64,000 nucleotides of DNA from Adhaeretor mobilis (GTDB lineage: Bacteria; Planctomycetota; Planctomycetia; Pirellulales; Lacipirellulaceae). Under the pieces are notes generated by a model, which saw nothing but the letters and a program-made list of their open reading frames with translations, was not told the origin of the DNA and ran no database searches. The stretch spans positions 3,955,178-4,019,177 of the forward strand of contig NZ_CP036263.1 in the NCBI RefSeq assembly GCF_007741515.1, in the 5' to 3' direction. Every line of letters begins with the position of its first letter. The first letter of the stretch is position 1. This document shows, one piece after another, positions 61,592 to 64,000 of the stretch. A program made the translations under genes and the position numbers.

Positions 61592-63454
61592 ATGCAACTC
61601 TCCCAAATGAACACTTATCAGGTGAACAAACGGCTGTTTCTACTGTGTGCTATAATGTGTGCCGCTGCGTGTACGGCATCCGCGCAAGACACAATCACTC
61701 GGCTGCGGCCGATCGATGTCTCTGGCACACTTCGAAGCATCGAGCCTGGCAAGCTGGCGATCGTGGATGCCCAGGGCAAGACCTATGCCTGCAAGATTCA
61801 GGAAGCCGACGCCAAGTTCGTTTCCCTAGCCGGGCTGAAGTTCGGCGTGAAGCTGCCGCCTGAAGTCAAAGTGACCGGCCAGCGAGCACTTGACTCACTG
61901 AAGCCGGGTGTGCTCCTGCAGTGCACTGCTGAAGTCAACCGGCTCGGAAACAGCAAAGGTGTTGTCACGACACTAAAGCTACTCGACGATGGCGCGGTCG
62001 AGCCTGGTATCAAGCTACAAGGAAAGCCGGCCTCTCGCCGTGAGCATACCTCGGCAGAAGTTACCGGGAGGCTCGCGAAAGTACGCCGCGATCGGGTAAC
62101 GCTCGATGTGGGCAAGTCTGAGATCAGCCGTAGCGGCCAAATCACTCTGCGAGTTGGCTCAGAGATGGCACTCGTCAGCAGCAAGAATCACCAGCGAGCA
62201 GCGGCAGGCGATCAGGTTGTCGCTGCGACACTCATTCCATTTAGTAATGGGGAGTATGTCGTCCGGAGCCTTGAAATCCTGCTTGGCTCTGAGCAAGCGA
62301 TCGATAGCGCGGAAACAGCCATGCTGCGCAAATACCAGAATCTTTCCGACGAGAGCACAACGCCGCGAGATGAACGCTCGAAGCACTTTCTCCTCCATAC
62401 GGATATCTCGCCACGCAGCTCCGCCATCCTGCTGGAGCGGTTGGAGCGCATGCTTGAGCTTGTGTCGCGCTACTTCGGGCGGCCGCCTGATCGCTTGATC
62501 GAATGCTACGTGGTTGCGGATCTGAAAAAGTGGCCACCCGACGCGATAGATCCGGCAGGCGTGGCGAAGATCGCTAGCGGCGAAGGGGTAACGCTCTCAC
62601 GAAGCTTGGGTAAGCAGCGGCGCTCGGTCGTGTATTCGAGCAAGAAGCATGGCATCGTGCAGCATGAGGCAGTTCACGCGTATTGCTTCCAGACATTTGG
62701 AAGCACAGGCCCCACTTGGTTTGCAGAGGGGGTGGCCGAGATGGGCAACTACTGGAAGCAGGGAGAGCTGGCGGTGAATATCAACCCTGTGGCGATCGAT
62801 CTCATCCAGAATGGTCAGCCCGAACCGCTGCTAAAGATCGTCGCTCCTGGACAAGTGACAGGCGACTCCTGGAAAGCGTACTGCTGGCGTTGGGCGTTGT
62901 GTAACATGCTGGCAAACAATCCCAACTACTCCGGTCGTTTCAAGGAATTGGGCATCGCGATGATGTCCGGTAAGCCGGTAAGCTTCGAGACGGCTTACGG
63001 CGCGGTCGCTAAGGAAATCTCGTTCGAGTACCTCCAGTTCGTCAAGCATGTCGAGAATGGTTACCGGAGCGATCTAGCCGCCTGGCAATGGGGGCGAAAG
63101 TTCTCGCCGGTGGGAAGCACTCGCCCACGTCGAGTGAAAATACGAGCTGCCGCGGGGTGGCAGGCCTCAGGCGTGAGCGTCGAGTCCGGCGGCCAATATA
63201 GGATAGAGACCAAAGGCACCTGGACAATCGGCCCCGGCACGACAGTCACCCCAGACGGCGCCGCGGGAGGTAGAGGGCAACTGCAGGGTGTCGTTATGAA
63301 CGACTGGAAACTGAGCAAGCCGTTTGAGCTAGGCACAGAAGCGACCTTCACAGCTCCAATCGACGGCAATCTTTACTTGCGCTGCCGCGATGCCTGGAAT
63401 GAACTGGGCGACAACGACGGAGAAATCCAAGCGTCAGTTCGGCGAGCGAAGTAG
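61592..63454 (+). CDS. exported protein with a HExxH peptidase-like domain
   Basis: About 620 residues. The leader (RLFLLCAIMCAAACTASAQ) is a signal peptide. Residues 30-220 look like two beta-barrel-type domains (SGTLRSIEPGKLAIVDAQGKTY, VTGRLAKVRRDRVTLDVG). Residues 270-510 include HFLLHTDISPRSSAILLERLERM and QHEAVHAYCFQTFG with WFAEGVAEMGNYW downstream, a gluzincin-type HEAVH...E site as in DUF1570/peptidase_MA proteins. A C-terminal beta-domain (YRIETKGTWTI) resembles a small sugar-binding or LecA/PA-IL-like module. Start uncertain: AGGGAG is one base before ATG 61592 and 16 before ATG 61607. Confidence 0.85.
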   Translation: MQLSQMNTYQVNKRLFLLCAIMCAAACTASAQDTITRLRPIDVSGTLRSIEPGKLAIVDAQGKTYACKIQEADAKFVSLAGLKFGVKLPPEVKVTGQRALDSLKPGVLLQCTAEVNRLGNSKGVVTTLKLLDDGAVEPGIKLQGKPASRREHTSAEVTGRLAKVRRDRVTLDVGKSEISRSGQITLRVGSEMALVSSKNHQRAAAGDQVVAATLIPFSNGEYVVRSLEILLGSEQAIDSAETAMLRKYQNLSDESTTPRDERSKHFLLHTDISPRSSAILLERLERMLELVSRYFGRPPDRLIECYVVADLKKWPPDAIDPAGVAKIASGEGVTLSRSLGKQRRSVVYSSKKHGIVQHEAVHAYCFQTFGSTGPTWFAEGVAEMGNYWKQGELAVNINPVAIDLIQNGQPEPLLKIVAPGQVTGDSWKAYCWRWALCNMLANNPNYSGRFKELGIAMMSGKPVSFETAYGAVAKEISFEYLQFVKHVENGYRSDLAAWQWGRKFSPVGSTRPRRVKIRAAAGWQASGVSVESGGQYRIETKGTWTIGPGTTVTPDGAAGGRGQLQGVVMNDWKLSKPFELGTEATFTAPIDGNLYLRCRDAWNELGDNDGEIQASVRRAK

Positions 63455-63532
63455 ATTGTCGAGCCTTCGCTCCGTGAATCTTGCATCACTGTAGAAGGGT
63501 TCCCGAGACTCGCGGAGCGAGTCTCGACAATC
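63454..63532. repeat. inverted repeat ATTGTCGAG between convergent genes
   Basis: GATTGTCGAGCCTTCGCTCC (63454-63473) and the reverse complement of 63511-63532 (GATTGTCGAGACTCGCTCCG) match closely. The stop codons of both convergent genes (TAG at 63452-63454, TGA at 63531-63533) touch the arms. Confidence 0.8.
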
Positions 63533-63764
63533 ACACCGCTGGCGGCGGATCATCCAAAGAGCGAACCGCCAACACAACCACCAACGCCGTAATGCTGACC
63601 AACCACAGGATGCCAGCACCGCGTCCGATCTGGTTGACTACATTGGCTGTTGTCTCATCGCCAATAGAAGTGAGCAGCCCGGCTACCCACACCAGCAAGG
63701 TCTGCAGCACGGGCAAGCCGAGGGTTGTGATGAGCAGAAATTTTAGTGCGCCGCGCAGGTTCAT
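63531..63764 (-). CDS. small membrane protein, two predicted helices
   Basis: 77 residues from ATG 63764 (MNLRGALKFLLITTLGLPVL). Two hydrophobic segments (about residues 7-30 and 48-66) and a Pro/Asp-rich tail. No family recognised. The frame is open to 63860, but the sequence before ATG 63764 is not protein-like. Convergent with the HExxH protein gene. Confidence 0.65.
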   Translation of the reverse strand: MNLRGALKFLLITTLGLPVLQTLLVWVAGLLTSIGDETTANVVNQIGRGAGILWLVSITALVVVLAVRSLDDPPPAV

Positions 63765-63910
63765 GGCATAATCGTGTGCAAAGTTGTCCAGCGGAGGCGC
63801 CCGTTCTAGCGAACCGGCTGACAAACCGTAAAAACGGAAAATTCCACCCAAGCGGCCCAATCTTCGAGCGGTTTGCCAGCAATGTCAAGCGCCTAGCTGT
63901 TTTCAGGCCC

Positions 63911-64000
63911 ATGAGGGCAATGTTTTCCGTGATTCGCCAGCTTGTTGACTCCTCAGAGCAGCTAGCAAAAGTAAGATTAGAGAGTCACCTCCAAGTACTT
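63911..64000 (+). CDS. possible start of a gene running off the window
   Basis: ATG at 63911 (or 63920) opens a frame that stays open for 30 codons to the end of the window; the product starts MRAMFSVIRQLVDSSEQLAK and looks like an amphipathic helix. No Shine-Dalgarno is obvious. Too short to assign. Confidence 0.35.
   Translation, partial: MRAMFSVIRQLVDSSEQLAKVRLESHLQVL

Overview
The window looks like a chromosomal segment of a planctomycete, most likely of the order Pirellulales. The basis is lineage-typical content seen together: five proteins with a PEP-CTERM tail, a DUF1559 H-X9-DG pseudopilin-like protein, a BBP7-type outer-membrane protein, Tat-exported Gfo/Idh/MocA and TIM-barrel proteins, a XylR-type regulator, and a 23S-5S rRNA operon with no 16S gene next to it.

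Layout. 1-17.4 kb is a polysaccharide-degradation region. It holds a truncated sugar isomerase-like gene, a XylR/AraC regulator, two PEP-CTERM proteins, a DUF1559 protein with two translationally coupled lipoproteins, three proteins carrying PL6 (chondroitinase B/alginate lyase) domains, one of them fused to an alginate-lyase (PF05426-type) domain, a Gfo/Idh/MocA oxidoreductase and an enolase-superfamily enzyme. The most economical reading is uptake and breakdown of alginate or another uronate polymer. 18-20.2 kb holds a tandem GGDEF protein and a small membrane protein. 20.8-24.05 kb is the 23S-5S operon with a boxA-like leader, a long processing stem and a strong terminator. 24-31.4 kb mixes PEP-CTERM proteins, an IS3-type remnant, a membrane protein, an IS1182-family element inserted in a palindromic repeat, and a PQQ-propeller protein.

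31.5-42.4 kb is mostly housekeeping and envelope genes: a retropepsin-like protein, a MORN-type protein, a CFA-type methyltransferase, DUF2237, purF, trmB, a FabZ-like dehydratase, a 32-residue bL37-like ribosomal protein missed by length filters, a TraB-like protein and BBP7. 42.6-50.1 kb is an exopolysaccharide cluster (flippase, nitroreductase-like, pyruvyl transferase-like, GMC oxidoreductase, aldo/keto reductase, GT2), ending next to a 3'-truncated YjbQ gene. 50.5-55.1 kb holds an FAD oxidoreductase, a radical SAM protein and a secreted prolyl oligopeptidase; the last two are coupled by a GTGA overlap. 55.2-64 kb holds ispH, flgM-like, a fur-family gene, purB, an HD phosphohydrolase, a HExxH-type protein and small membrane proteins.

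A theme across the window is palindromic intergenic repeats filling the space between genes. One family (arm GTAGGGTCCG...) supplies the TAG stop codons of three flanking genes and is the target of the IS1182 insertion. No tRNA, CRISPR array or prophage was recognised. All family assignments come from reading the translations; no database search was possible.
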